Source of the DNA: Crocinitomicaceae bacterium
GTDB taxonomy: Bacteria; Bacteroidota; Bacteroidia; Flavobacteriales_D; Crocinitomicaceae
Length of the DNA stretch: 64,000 nucleotides
Direction of reading: 5' to 3'
Assembly (NCBI GenBank): GCA_021325675.1
Contig: JAJTCM010000007.1
Coordinates: 1 to 64,000 of the forward strand
The position numbers and the translations under genes were made by a program. The notes beneath the pieces are model-generated. The model saw nothing but the letters and a program-made list of their open reading frames with translations. It was not told where the DNA came from and did no database searches. Of this stretch, positions 50,665 through 62,129 are shown piece by piece (position 1 is the first letter of the stretch; each line of letters starts with the position of its first letter).

Positions 50665-53600
50665 ATGAAAACATTTACTACACTCCTTTTCTTTTTTTGC
50701 GTGACACACGGACTACTGGCCGCCGTAACTGTCACAGCGCCAAGCTTAAACATTTCCACCTGCACTTTTTCTTCTTCTTATACAGGATTAGGAAACATCG
50801 TATTATCAGAAGGCGCCAACACCGATATCCCGCTTACAGCGATCAACACCAATTATACCATTACTTTAAGCGCTCCGGCCAATTTCCAGTTTAATCCCGG
50901 AACAGGGTCAGTCAATGCTTCATCCGGCGATATTACCAGCATGTCTGTTACCGTTACCGCATCCACGATCACCATCACTTACGCCAGCAACCAGGCCAAC
51001 CGGACTAACGGACTGGACGTCATCACAATTTCAGGGATCCAGGTGCGGGCGATTACTGCGGCAGCCACCCAAACCATTACCAAAACAGCCGGTAGTGAAA
51101 GTATTACTGGTCTTGCCAACGCAACCGTTGTCGGAAACCTTTCTTCAACCGTTGCCTGCGGATGTACGCACACTGTGCGGCTCACAGATACTTACGGCGA
51201 CGGATGGAACGGAGGTATTGTAAAAGTACAGGTCAACGGCGCGGACGTGTTAACCAATCTCGGCCCTACCTTTACAACAGGCAGCGGCCCGGTAGATTTT
51301 ACGTTCTCAGCCGCGACCGGCGCAACGATTACTGTCATTGAAACCTCCGGTGGCTCCTACGAAAGCGAGATGCGTGTGGAAGTACTCGATGGCGGCGGAA
51401 CTTCCATCATTGCAAGCCACAATCCCGGCGGCGGAACCAGCGGAACAGGAAATTGCCCTCCCCCAATGTCGCTCACCGGAGCAACTGTAACGCAATCTTC
51501 AACGACATCCGTAGCGCGGTGCGCCAGCAACCAGCAAATTGTTTGCCTGCAAATAACAACAACAGGCGTCACTTCCCCGATCAGCGTGACACAAATTCAG
51601 ACCAACGTCAGCGGAACGGCCGGAACAGCAGCCTTAAGCGGAGCTGATATCTATTATACCGGGACCTCATCTACCTTTTCAGCAACCACATTATTCGGAA
51701 CAAGCGCTTCGCCATCCACAACAACTTATAACATCAACGGATCACAAGCGCTCGCCAGCGGAACGAATTATTTCTGGCTTGTTTATGATTTCAACAACTC
51801 CGGCACCGTTGGAGCAACAGCAGACGGCCTGATTACCCAGTTTACCGCAGGGGCCGTAAATTACACCGGCAGCTCAACACCCGCAATCAGCGTTACCGAT
51901 CCGGCAGGCAGCAGGACTTTAACGATGTGTACAGCGCCCGGGGGAGTCACAGCCGGACTCGAAACCTGGGTCAAGGCCGACGGAGGGATCATCAACCAGG
52001 CCTCAGCAGGGAACTCCATTTCCGCGAATGGCTCGCCATCCATTAACAGTGCTTCTACTAGCTACAATTACAATCCTTTCATCGATTTCACTGCTCCTGC
52101 GGGTGTTTACACAGCCAACGGAGCGGACGCCAACCGCCAGTTTTTAAAAATTTCGGGATATAACGGCGTAACCGGGATTGAATTCAGGAGTCTTTTCTGG
52201 ACCGGGAACCTGACCGACCTGACCCGGACATACACCCACCTTGCAACTACAGACGATATTACACACTCTGCTCCTTCCAGCTGTTTACACGGACATATTT
52301 CCGGGGCAGTAGCCGGCTTGAACGATCCCGGTTATGACGTAAATGATTTTGGCTCTTCAGCAGGCCTCGGTACCTGGAAACGAAACGGATCAAGCCTTGC
52401 AGCTGTTGAAGCCCACACGACGAAGAAACAGATCATTTCGGCCTGGAGCTCAGCCGGTGGCGGAACAACGCTCAACCGCTTTTTCGGCGGACAGCGCGAC
52501 CATTCCAGCAGCGGTTTTATGGGCAGTCCAAGGGATTGGAAAGGCCCGGCGGCAGAATTGATCGGTTACACAACTAAAGTCACTGCAACCGAGCGCCAGA
52601 AAATACATTCCTACCTGGCCGTTAAATACGGCATAACGCTTACCGAAGATTACCTGGGCACAAATGGCACAACGATTTATTCCACAACGGCACCGTATAA
52701 CCAAAATATCATTGGGATTGGCCGCGACGATGTGGAAGCACTTTACCAGAAACAATCCCACCAGGACGATGATACCGTACGAATTTATATCAGTACGCTG
52801 ACCGCCACAAATGTAGCCAACGCGGGAACTTTCGCCAGCGACAATTCCTATATTATGATGGGCGCCAACACAGGGAAACTGTGCAATACCGCAAGCGCAA
52901 TCAGCGAAGTCCCGACCGGGCTGACGAGCTGCCTGATCACTTCCCGCCTGGAACGCGAATGGAAAGTAACACGCTCCAACAACAGCGCGGCCTACAACAT
53001 GGATGTTAAGCTGAACGCCTGTGGTGCGCCCGGCTCGGTAACAGTTGCACATTTGCGTTTTTTAGTTGACGATGACGGCAATTTCAGCAACGGGGGAACA
53101 CAGTGTTATTACAACGGCGATGGCAGCGGGATCATTTTCACCTATTCGAACCCAACGATCACCGTTTCAGGTATTTCAACCACACACATTCCGAACAATG
53201 CTACGCGGTTTGTTACCATTGCTTCCATTAACACCCTGACGCCGCTTCCTGTTGAACTTCTAACCTTCGACGCAGCTTTGAACGAAAAGCAAAGCGTTGA
53301 TCTCAACTGGAATACCAGCCGCGAAATCAATAACGATTATTTCCGGGTACAAAAATCTGCGGATGGCACAAACTGGACAGAAATCGGTAGTGTTGACGGA
53401 CACGGGACAACTCCTGAGCCTCATGATTATTACCTGGAAGACCTTTATCCTCAAAGCGGCGTAAATTACTACCGCCTGAAACAAGTTGATTTCAACGGGG
53501 ACTTTATTTATTCCGAGATCCGCCTGATAACTTTGCAGCAGGCTTTTGAGCTAAGCATGTACCCGAACCCGGCAAACAAAAGCGTGACGCTTCTCGGCGA

Positions 53601-53790
53601 AGGAATTTCTGCTGAACAGATCGAGATTTTCAACAGCATCGGTCAAAAAGTGCCGTTTGAAAGCAGCCTTATCTCCAACGGCCAGCTGGAAATAAAAACG
53701 GAACATTTAGCAAATGGCCTGTACCAGGTCAGGTTTACTAACGGCAACGCAGCGCAGGTCAAAAAATTACTTATCACGCATGCTAATTGA
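50665..53790 (+). CDS. Very large T9SS-secreted multi-domain surface protein
   Basis: 1041 residues from the ATG at 50665 (MKTFTTLLFFF). Signal peptide, then Ser/Thr/Ala-rich beta repeats (about 20-170), a CHTVRLTDTYGDGWNGG segment (about 175), and a second beta region. At about 430-700 there is a concanavalin/LamG-like domain of the kind found in Bacteroidota surface proteins (TWVKADGGI ... SYLAVKYGITLTEDYLG). An Ig-like stretch follows, then a C-terminal sorting domain (LSMYPNPANKSVTLLG ... NGLYQVRF). Adhesion or polymer binding is inferred from the domains only. Confidence 0.8.
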   Translation: MKTFTTLLFFFCVTHGLLAAVTVTAPSLNISTCTFSSSYTGLGNIVLSEGANTDIPLTAINTNYTITLSAPANFQFNPGTGSVNASSGDITSMSVTVTASTITITYASNQANRTNGLDVITISGIQVRAITAAATQTITKTAGSESITGLANATVVGNLSSTVACGCTHTVRLTDTYGDGWNGGIVKVQVNGADVLTNLGPTFTTGSGPVDFTFSAATGATITVIETSGGSYESEMRVEVLDGGGTSIIASHNPGGGTSGTGNCPPPMSLTGATVTQSSTTSVARCASNQQIVCLQITTTGVTSPISVTQIQTNVSGTAGTAALSGADIYYTGTSSTFSATTLFGTSASPSTTTYNINGSQALASGTNYFWLVYDFNNSGTVGATADGLITQFTAGAVNYTGSSTPAISVTDPAGSRTLTMCTAPGGVTAGLETWVKADGGIINQASAGNSISANGSPSINSASTSYNYNPFIDFTAPAGVYTANGADANRQFLKISGYNGVTGIEFRSLFWTGNLTDLTRTYTHLATTDDITHSAPSSCLHGHISGAVAGLNDPGYDVNDFGSSAGLGTWKRNGSSLAAVEAHTTKKQIISAWSSAGGGTTLNRFFGGQRDHSSSGFMGSPRDWKGPAAELIGYTTKVTATERQKIHSYLAVKYGITLTEDYLGTNGTTIYSTTAPYNQNIIGIGRDDVEALYQKQSHQDDDTVRIYISTLTATNVANAGTFASDNSYIMMGANTGKLCNTASAISEVPTGLTSCLITSRLEREWKVTRSNNSAAYNMDVKLNACGAPGSVTVAHLRFLVDDDGNFSNGGTQCYYNGDGSGIIFTYSNPTITVSGISTTHIPNNATRFVTIASINTLTPLPVELLTFDAALNEKQSVDLNWNTSREINNDYFRVQKSADGTNWTEIGSVDGHGTTPEPHDYYLEDLYPQSGVNYYRLKQVDFNGDFIYSEIRLITLQQAFELSMYPNPANKSVTLLGEGISAEQIEIFNSIGQKVPFESSLISNGQLEIKTEHLANGLYQVRFTNGNAAQVKKLLITHAN

Positions 53791-53966
53791 TAATCCTTTG
53801 TTTTTTAATGAAACCCAGGAAATTGTGCCCGGGTTGAAAACGTAAAATTTTACTTTCAGGGCAATATTTTATACAATTAGTCCGGAAAAAACTGCTCCTA
53901 GTCCAAAAATCAGAGTACATTTAAAGAAAAAGATTACTTTTATTCAAAGCTAAAACGGTTTACTTA

Positions 53967-56900
53967 ATGAAGAAACTAACATTACTGATTTTCCTGTTAT
54001 TGTCAATGATGTATTTCGCCCAGGATACGACGTGGGTCCAGACATTAACATTTGATTCAATCGCAACCCGGCGCGCCGTTTTTAGCTTCCCCGAGGAACT
54101 CAATGACAAGCGTTTTGAGAAGGTTTTGATGTATTACAAGCTGAAATGCAGTCCTTTGACACCGTGGGACCAATACGATTGCGGTGAGTGGGATTACCTG
54201 ACTTATGCGCGGGTTTTCCAGCACACAGGGATTTATGATTCCACACAGATCAACGCTAAAGGCTTTGTGTCCAATTTCCAGTCGCCGGCAATGATCAGCT
54301 TCAACCAAGTCCCTTACACACAAGCCGACACGTATGTTCGCAATGAAAACAACCGGAGCGGCGCAACCCTGGCTACACAAAACATCAATACAACCTCCGG
54401 GCTGGACCGTATTCCTTTTGATGTATCGAAAAACGGCGGGCGATCGCAGTTCCTTTTCCTTGCTTCAGAGCTTAGCGCCGCTGGAATTACGGCAGGAAAC
54501 ATCGAATCCCTGACTTTATACCTGAGCTCTTTTTTAATGAACGGCGAGCTGAAATACCCGAAAATTTCACTCAAATCAACTTCCGCTATCGAATTAACAG
54601 CTTTGCAAAGCACAGGTTTCACGGAAGTTTACAACGCTTCCCACTGGACCGGCGGTAGTCACAGCGATTTAGTGAACGGCAGCAACGAATTCCTCTTTTA
54701 CCAGCCTTATGCCTGGAACGGAACAGATAATATCATTGTAGAATTTTATTTTGAAGATACCGAAAACGTTGGGACGAACTTTATGCTTTTTGATGCCGAA
54801 AATACGGCTTCAAACACCGGTGTCAGCTTTTCCTCCCTGAACGGGAACATGCGTTTCAGCGGAACCAACCAGGCCCTGACACAGCTTTCCGATTTTTACA
54901 TGGGTGAGCATATGACCATCACTTTCTGGGCAAAAGGCAGCGGCTCGGCCGGAACAAACACTTCCATTTTAGAAGCTTACGATACACTGAATAACCGCAT
55001 TGTCAACCTGCATTTTCCATGGAGCGATAATAACCTCTATTTCGATGCCGGAAACGGCGGCGGAAGCTACGACCGGATCAATAAAGTGATGACCGCAGCT
55101 GAAATCGACAATAACTGGAACCATTGGGCTTTTGTGAAAAACGCCTCAACCGGTACAATGCAAATTTTCAAAAACGGGGCTTTGTGGCACAGCGGAACGG
55201 ACAAAAACGCACCGGTTGGCTACATTCACCGTTTGGTTTTGGGAACAAACCTGAGCGGAGAATATGACTGGAAAGGAAAAATCGATGAATTCCAGGTGTA
55301 CAACGCCGCGCTCAGCCAGGCCGATATCCAGAGCTGGATGAACAAAAAAACCGACAACACGCACCCGAACTGGAACAACCTGCTCGTTTATTACGATTTT
55401 GACAATAAAAACTGGGCGGAAGACATGTCTCAGAACGACAACCGCCTGATGCCGTCCGAATATGGAATGATCCGTTTTGACGAATTCCCGGTAGTAGCCC
55501 AGCAGCAGCTGAACAAACGCCCGGTTTTAGGCTTCGGACAAGGAACGGTTTCGGGAGCCATGGCAACCACACAACATCCTGAAAAACGTTTGAAAGAGCC
55601 GGTTGTCGTGTTTGAATACTCACCTCTGAACCGCCATTTTGATATTGTTAATTCCCGCGTAGGTGTACTAAGCGGTGATGAAATCGTTTACAATGAATTG
55701 AACCAGGTTGTGTCGCAAACGCCGTTCACTGGCTCAAGCACGATGAACAATTCTGATATTTCTTATTACCAGCAGCCGGTGGAACGCGTAAATGACGTCG
55801 AAATCGGGCGCTACATCACACCTTACGGCATTGGTTTCGATCTTGGCCCGAACGGCTTCACCTACATGTATGATGTAACGGATTACCAGCAATACCTGAT
55901 GAACGATGTCGACCTAGAAGCCCACAACACACAGGAATTGATTGACCTGCGCTTCGCTTTCATTGAAGGAATTCCGCCGCGTGACGTACACAGCCGTCAG
56001 CCGATCTGGTCAGAATGGCGCTCGTATCAATATTCCGATATGGATAATAACAACGTACTCCAGGCTGTAAACATTGACCTGGCTGACACTTCCGAAATGT
56101 TTAAGATCAAAACCCGTTTTACGGGACACGGACACAACGGATCGGTGAATTGCTGCGAGTGGGACCCAAAAACACATACAATTAACGTGGATGGCGTACC
56201 CCGCTTCAACTGGGAAATCTGGCAGGCCAGCGAATGCGGTGACAACCCGAATATCGGTCAGGGAGGAACCTGGCCGTACGCCCGCGAAGGCTGGTGCCCG
56301 GGTGATATGGTGAAAGAGCACGACCACGAGCTGACGCCTTATGTGACGCCCGGAGAAAGTGTCAGCATAGATTATGACATTGAAAACGTGCCGGCAAATG
56401 ACCAGGCACAGGGTAATGGAAATTACATCGTCGCCATGGACCTGATTTCGTATTCAGCACCGAATTTCCAGCATGATGCAGCTATTGTTGACGTGTTGAA
56501 CCCCAATAATTACGAATATTACAAGAAATTCAACCCAACCTGTTCCTATCCGCGTGTGATCCTGCAAAATACCGGTGAGCTTCCCTTAACGCAGTGCGTA
56601 ATCCGTATTTACATCGAATCCGACCGCGTAATCGATTTTCCGTGGACGGGCAACCTGGCTTTCCTGCAAAAAGAAATTGTTGAAATCCCGGTGGATGACA
56701 TGGAATGGTGGCAGTCAGCAAGCGGCACCCACACTTTCCATGCGGAAATTATTTCACTGGAAGGGTCGGCAACGGGCGACGAATACGCGCAGAACAATAT
56801 CAAAACAACGCGTTTCCAATCCCCGGAAATTGCGCAGGGGCCGTTTTTTGTGTGGTTCATCACCAACAACAAAGCTTCCGAAAACAAATACACGTTAATC

Positions 56901-57443
56901 AGGGACAACGGTGCTGTTGTGTTCCAGCGCCAGAACATGGCAAACCAAACGCATTACAGGGATACGTTTAACCTCGATCCGGGTTGCTACAGCATTATCC
57001 TCGAAGACAGCGACCACGACGGAATTTCTTTCTGGTATTCCCAGCAAGTCGAAGGGGAAAGCAGCGGATCGTTCATGGTGCGCAGGGTTGGCGGGCCGAC
57101 ACTCGAAACTTTCCCGGGCGATTTCGGTCATTATCACCGCTATAATTTCTCTATCGGAATGGATAACCTCAGCACCGAAGAATTGATTGAAAATTCAGGC
57201 ATTTCCATTTTCCCGAACCCGACAACAGGAGAATTTTACATTGATCTCGGGGGGAAAAATATTCAAACGGCCGAGCTCGAAATTACGGACGTTTCGGGAA
57301 GGACAATCCTGCAGCGGGAGATGAAAGCAACGCCGTCAATGGCTGAAACTACCGTTGACCTGAAACAGGCGCCCGCCGGACTTTATTTTGTCAAAGTTAA
57401 AACCGAAGGCCGCGTTTATACAGAACAAATCATCAAAAAATAA
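53967..57443 (+). CDS. T9SS-secreted PNGase F-like glycosidase with internal LamG module
   Basis: 1158 residues. Signal peptide (1-18). Peptide-N-glycosidase F N-domain starts at about 21 (FPEELNDKRFEKVLMYYKL, then CGEWDYLTYARVF with D76). It resumes only at about 606 (VEIGRYITPYGIGF ... FAFIEGIPPRD, E667) and leads into the C-domain (TGHGHNGSVNCCEWDPKTHTI, E731; GGTWPYAREGWCPGD). D76, E667 and E731 match the PNGase F acidic residues D60, E118 and E206 as I recall them. Between 90 and 605 lies an inserted region with a LamG domain (about 290-455). A sorting domain ends the protein (ISIFPNPTTGEFYIDL). It should cleave N-linked glycans outside the cell. Confidence 0.83.
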   Translation: MKKLTLLIFLLLSMMYFAQDTTWVQTLTFDSIATRRAVFSFPEELNDKRFEKVLMYYKLKCSPLTPWDQYDCGEWDYLTYARVFQHTGIYDSTQINAKGFVSNFQSPAMISFNQVPYTQADTYVRNENNRSGATLATQNINTTSGLDRIPFDVSKNGGRSQFLFLASELSAAGITAGNIESLTLYLSSFLMNGELKYPKISLKSTSAIELTALQSTGFTEVYNASHWTGGSHSDLVNGSNEFLFYQPYAWNGTDNIIVEFYFEDTENVGTNFMLFDAENTASNTGVSFSSLNGNMRFSGTNQALTQLSDFYMGEHMTITFWAKGSGSAGTNTSILEAYDTLNNRIVNLHFPWSDNNLYFDAGNGGGSYDRINKVMTAAEIDNNWNHWAFVKNASTGTMQIFKNGALWHSGTDKNAPVGYIHRLVLGTNLSGEYDWKGKIDEFQVYNAALSQADIQSWMNKKTDNTHPNWNNLLVYYDFDNKNWAEDMSQNDNRLMPSEYGMIRFDEFPVVAQQQLNKRPVLGFGQGTVSGAMATTQHPEKRLKEPVVVFEYSPLNRHFDIVNSRVGVLSGDEIVYNELNQVVSQTPFTGSSTMNNSDISYYQQPVERVNDVEIGRYITPYGIGFDLGPNGFTYMYDVTDYQQYLMNDVDLEAHNTQELIDLRFAFIEGIPPRDVHSRQPIWSEWRSYQYSDMDNNNVLQAVNIDLADTSEMFKIKTRFTGHGHNGSVNCCEWDPKTHTINVDGVPRFNWEIWQASECGDNPNIGQGGTWPYAREGWCPGDMVKEHDHELTPYVTPGESVSIDYDIENVPANDQAQGNGNYIVAMDLISYSAPNFQHDAAIVDVLNPNNYEYYKKFNPTCSYPRVILQNTGELPLTQCVIRIYIESDRVIDFPWTGNLAFLQKEIVEIPVDDMEWWQSASGTHTFHAEIISLEGSATGDEYAQNNIKTTRFQSPEIAQGPFFVWFITNNKASENKYTLIRDNGAVVFQRQNMANQTHYRDTFNLDPGCYSIILEDSDHDGISFWYSQQVEGESSGSFMVRRVGGPTLETFPGDFGHYHRYNFSIGMDNLSTEELIENSGISIFPNPTTGEFYIDLGGKNIQTAELEITDVSGRTILQREMKATPSMAETTVDLKQAPAGLYFVKVKTEGRVYTEQIIKK

Positions 57444-57457
57444 CCTACCTGCCACAC

Positions 57458-57592
57458 ATGAATATGCTAAACTATAAAAACCAAAATACAATGAAAGAAC
57501 TGTTTGATTTTCTGTTGTATGTCGTACTCAACAACATCCTGCCCTTTATCGTCATTTCTATGACAGCACTTTATTTTGTCTTTTTCAGCTGA
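57458..57592 (+). CDS. Possible small membrane peptide
   Basis: 44 residues from the ATG at 57458, or 33 from the ATG at 57491 (MKELFDFLLYVVLNNILPF). The last 30 residues are one hydrophobic helix ending LYFVFFS. It sits 15 bases after the PNGase-like gene and 21 bases before a terminator, so it would be carried on that mRNA. A tiny frame with a clear membrane helix and a terminator placed right behind it is suggestive but not proof. Confidence 0.4.
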   Translation: MNMLNYKNQNTMKELFDFLLYVVLNNILPFIVISMTALYFVFFS

Positions 57593-57612
57593 TTGATCAG
57601 CTTACATGTTCT

Positions 57613-57639
57613 GAAGCCGGGTTCTGCCTGGCTTTTTTT
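57613..57639 (+). terminator. Terminator after the PNGase-like gene
   Basis: Stem AAGCCGGG / CCTGGCTT with a TTCTG loop (one G-T pair) and seven Ts. Confidence 0.8.
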
Positions 57640-57697
57640 ATGCTTACAAGCTACCAGGAGCTTATTTTCTGCTAACAGGACTTTTTTGCATAATGAC

Positions 57698-57755
57698 AAA
57701 CAAATTTTCGTTTGTTTATACGACATTATTTCGCTACATTCGCTAAAAATTAGCG
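57698..57755 (+). promoter_or_regulatory. Promoter and likely operator of alanine dehydrogenase
   Basis: An inverted repeat AAACAAA (57698-57704) / TTTGTTT (57711-57717) overlaps a -33 TTTG (57711-57714). After a 20-base spacer comes TACATTCG (57735-57742), a one-base variant of the -7 consensus. A second hairpin CGCTAA-AAA-TTAGCG (57741-57755) touches the ATG. The first repeat looks like a regulator site; the second may hold down translation. Confidence 0.55.
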
Positions 57756-57756
57756 C

Positions 57757-58977
57757 ATGATTACGGATCCGAACATTTTAAAGCAATTGATCAAGGAAGG
57801 CAGTTTGATGCCCCAGGAAGAGATGCTTGAAATCCAACGCAAAAAAGGCCAGCTCCACATCGGGATTCCCCGGGAGACTTCTTTCCAGGAAAGACGTGTT
57901 GCTTTGGTTCCGGAAGCCGTTTCCCTGCTGACTTCAAATGGTCACCGCGTGATGGTCGAAACGAAAAGCGGTGAAAATTCCAATTTTTCGGACAATGACT
58001 ACAGCGAAGCAGGGGCCGAAATTTGTTACGACAGGGCCGAAATTTTCAAATGCGATATTATTTTCAAAGTAGCGCCTCCTTCCGATGAAGAAGTGGAAAT
58101 GATGACGGGCAACCAAACCCTGATTTCAGCCCTCCAGCTGTCCGTTCAGCCGAAAGTAATCCTGCAGAAGCTGATGCAGAAAAAAATTACGGCCGTTGCC
58201 TGGGATTACATCCAGGATGAAGCCGGCGTTTATCCCGTTGTCCGCTCCATGGGTGAGATTGCAGGAACAACTTCAGTACTGATTGCCGGTGAGCTTCTTT
58301 CTTCCTACCAATCCGGGAAGGGGATCATGCTCGGCGGCGTTGCCGGGATCCAGCCAACGGAAGTGGTAATCATCGGCGCAGGAACGGTTGGAGAATACGC
58401 TGTTCGTGCCGCACTTGGGCTTGGCGCTTCGGTCAAAGTATTCGACAGCTCGCTTTCACGTCTCAGAAGACTTCAAAATGATATAGGAAGACGGGTTTTC
58501 ACCTCCGTTCTTCAGCCTAAGGTGCTCGCCAAGGCTATTCGCCGGGCAGATGTGGTGATCGGCGCTTTACGTGCACCCTTGGGAAGGACTCCCTGCGTAG
58601 TAACCGAAGCGATGATCCAGGATATGAAGCCAGGCTCCGTTGTTGTTGACGTCAGCATCGACCAGGGCGGCTGTTTTGAGACATCGCAGGTAACAAACCA
58701 CAATAACCCCACTTTCGTAAAGCACGAAGTCATTCATTATTGCGTACCGAATATTGCGTCGCGTGTCTCCCGGACAGCGTCTTTTGCACTTTCCAACATT
58801 TTTTCACCTATACTTTTGCAAATGGGTGACCAGGGCGGTTGTGCCGAACTCATCAAATACGATATCGGCTTCCGCAGCGGAGTATATATTTACAAAGGCA
58901 ACCTGACCAGCGAGGTGCTCGGCAAAGTCTTCAACCTGAAGTATAAGGATATTGATTTGTTGGTGTTAGGAATGTGA
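57757..58977 (+). CDS. ald: Alanine dehydrogenase (Ald/PNT family)
   Basis: 406 residues. The N-terminal substrate domain shows IGIPRETSFQERRVALVPEA and ISALQLSVQPKV. NAD-binding Rossmann motif VVIIGAGTVGEYAVRAALGLG at about 205-225 (GxGxxG), then SIDQGGCFETS and HYCVPNIASRVSRTAS. The sequence fits Bacteroidota alanine dehydrogenases, which are longer at the N-terminus than the 370-residue type. It interconverts alanine and pyruvate plus ammonia. It has its own promoter with two inverted repeats; it may be controlled by an Lrp/AsnC-type regulator (inference). Confidence 0.87.
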   Translation: MITDPNILKQLIKEGSLMPQEEMLEIQRKKGQLHIGIPRETSFQERRVALVPEAVSLLTSNGHRVMVETKSGENSNFSDNDYSEAGAEICYDRAEIFKCDIIFKVAPPSDEEVEMMTGNQTLISALQLSVQPKVILQKLMQKKITAVAWDYIQDEAGVYPVVRSMGEIAGTTSVLIAGELLSSYQSGKGIMLGGVAGIQPTEVVIIGAGTVGEYAVRAALGLGASVKVFDSSLSRLRRLQNDIGRRVFTSVLQPKVLAKAIRRADVVIGALRAPLGRTPCVVTEAMIQDMKPGSVVVDVSIDQGGCFETSQVTNHNNPTFVKHEVIHYCVPNIASRVSRTASFALSNIFSPILLQMGDQGGCAELIKYDIGFRSGVYIYKGNLTSEVLGKVFNLKYKDIDLLVLGM

Positions 58978-59018
58978 TCTTAATGGATGAATGTGCTAAT
59001 GCTTAATGTGATAATCCC

Positions 59019-59816
59019 ATGAAAATTTACGTTCTAAGCCTTTTGCTGATACTTTCCAATGCAGCCAAAGCCCAGGAAAAACCTTTCGTTTTGGGTGAAA
59101 TCACGGAATTAAACTCTGAAATTCTTGGAGAAAAACGCGTTCTCAATATTTATCTTCCGGAAGGTTACCGCCAAAACGACAGTCTCTCCTACCCGGTGAT
59201 CTACTTGCTCGACGGCTCTGCAGACGAAGATTTTATCCATGTTTCCGGGCTCGTTCAATTTGCCAATTTTTCCTGGGTAAACCTCTTGCCGCAAAGTATT
59301 GTTGTAGGTATTGCCAACGTTGACCGGAAGCGCGATTACACTTTTCCGACCACGATTGCGGAAGATAAAACCAAAACCCCAACCTCCGGCGGCTCTGAAA
59401 AATTCCTGGCTTTCCTCGGCAAGGAGCTCATACCTTTCGTGGAGAAAAACTACCGGACAAATTCTGATAAAATGCTCATTGGGCAATCTCTCGGCGGTTT
59501 AGTGGCCACCGAAATCCTGTTCAAAAAACCGGAAATGTTCAATCAGTATGTCATCATCAGTCCAAGCTTGTGGTGGGACAAAGAATCGCTTCTCCACGTT
59601 GAGCCTGCATTCAAAGGAAAAAGCAACAGCGGAACTTCAGTTTTTGTAGCTGTAGGCAAAGAAGGCGACATGATGGTAAAACCCGCCAAAGCCTTGCATA
59701 AGCTCTTGAAAAAAAATGGATTTAGCACAGAATTCAGCTACTTCGGTGACAAAAACCACGCGACGATCATGCACCAGGCGTTGTATGAAGCGTTTGAGTT
59801 TATGGGCAAGCAATAA
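59019..59816 (+). CDS. Secreted esterase (Fes/IroE/esterase D-like)
   Basis: 265 residues. Signal peptide at about 1-18 (ending AAKAQ). Alpha/beta hydrolase of the putative-esterase family: VIYLLDGSADEDF, PQSIVVGIANVDRKRDY, nucleophile serine in IGQSLGGLVATE, and a C-terminal FGDKNHATIMHQALYEA with the catalytic histidine. Periplasmic. Relatives cleave ferric siderophores or other esters. No iron gene is next to it, so the substrate is open. Confidence 0.82.
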   Translation: MKIYVLSLLLILSNAAKAQEKPFVLGEITELNSEILGEKRVLNIYLPEGYRQNDSLSYPVIYLLDGSADEDFIHVSGLVQFANFSWVNLLPQSIVVGIANVDRKRDYTFPTTIAEDKTKTPTSGGSEKFLAFLGKELIPFVEKNYRTNSDKMLIGQSLGGLVATEILFKKPEMFNQYVIISPSLWWDKESLLHVEPAFKGKSNSGTSVFVAVGKEGDMMVKPAKALHKLLKKNGFSTEFSYFGDKNHATIMHQALYEAFEFMGKQ

Positions 59817-59825
59817 AACTATTTT

Positions 59826-59942
59826 GGACCGCGAAGAACGCCATATTCACGCAAAGTCAGCCAGGTTCATATTATAAGTTAAATGCTTTATTTTCCTTTT
59901 ATTCCGCGACCTTTGCGCATTCTTTGCCTGCTTTGCGATCGT
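59826..59942. repeat. CTTTGCG-rich intergenic filler
   Basis: Contains ACGCAAAGTCAGCCAGG (59853-59869), ACCTTTGCGCATTCTTTGCCTG (59909-59930) and GCTTTGCGATCG, partly self-complementary. It resembles 14893-14937 and 33825-33951. No gene is seen in the 181-base gap between esterase and gyrB. Confidence 0.4.
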
Positions 59943-59951
59943 AAACAAAAA

Positions 59952-59973
59952 AGGCCAACCTTTCGGCTGACCT
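59952..59973 (-). terminator. Terminator of gyrB
   Basis: Minus-strand AGGTCAGCC (59965-59973) / GGTTGGCCT (59952-59960), two G-T pairs, GAAA tetraloop, then a T tract (59947-59951). Confidence 0.85.
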
Positions 59974-59997
59974 CTTGTATTTCATTGCGGTAAACGA

Positions 59998-62022
<2,025 letters not shown>

Positions 62023-62129
62023 TTACGGCCTTTGAAAAGCAAGTATTTATCAACAAAATATTAACTTTTCAACAGCTTTTAAGAAGAAATGAAACTAATT
62101 TTTCCGCTAAAAAAGGGAGGAATTAAAAG

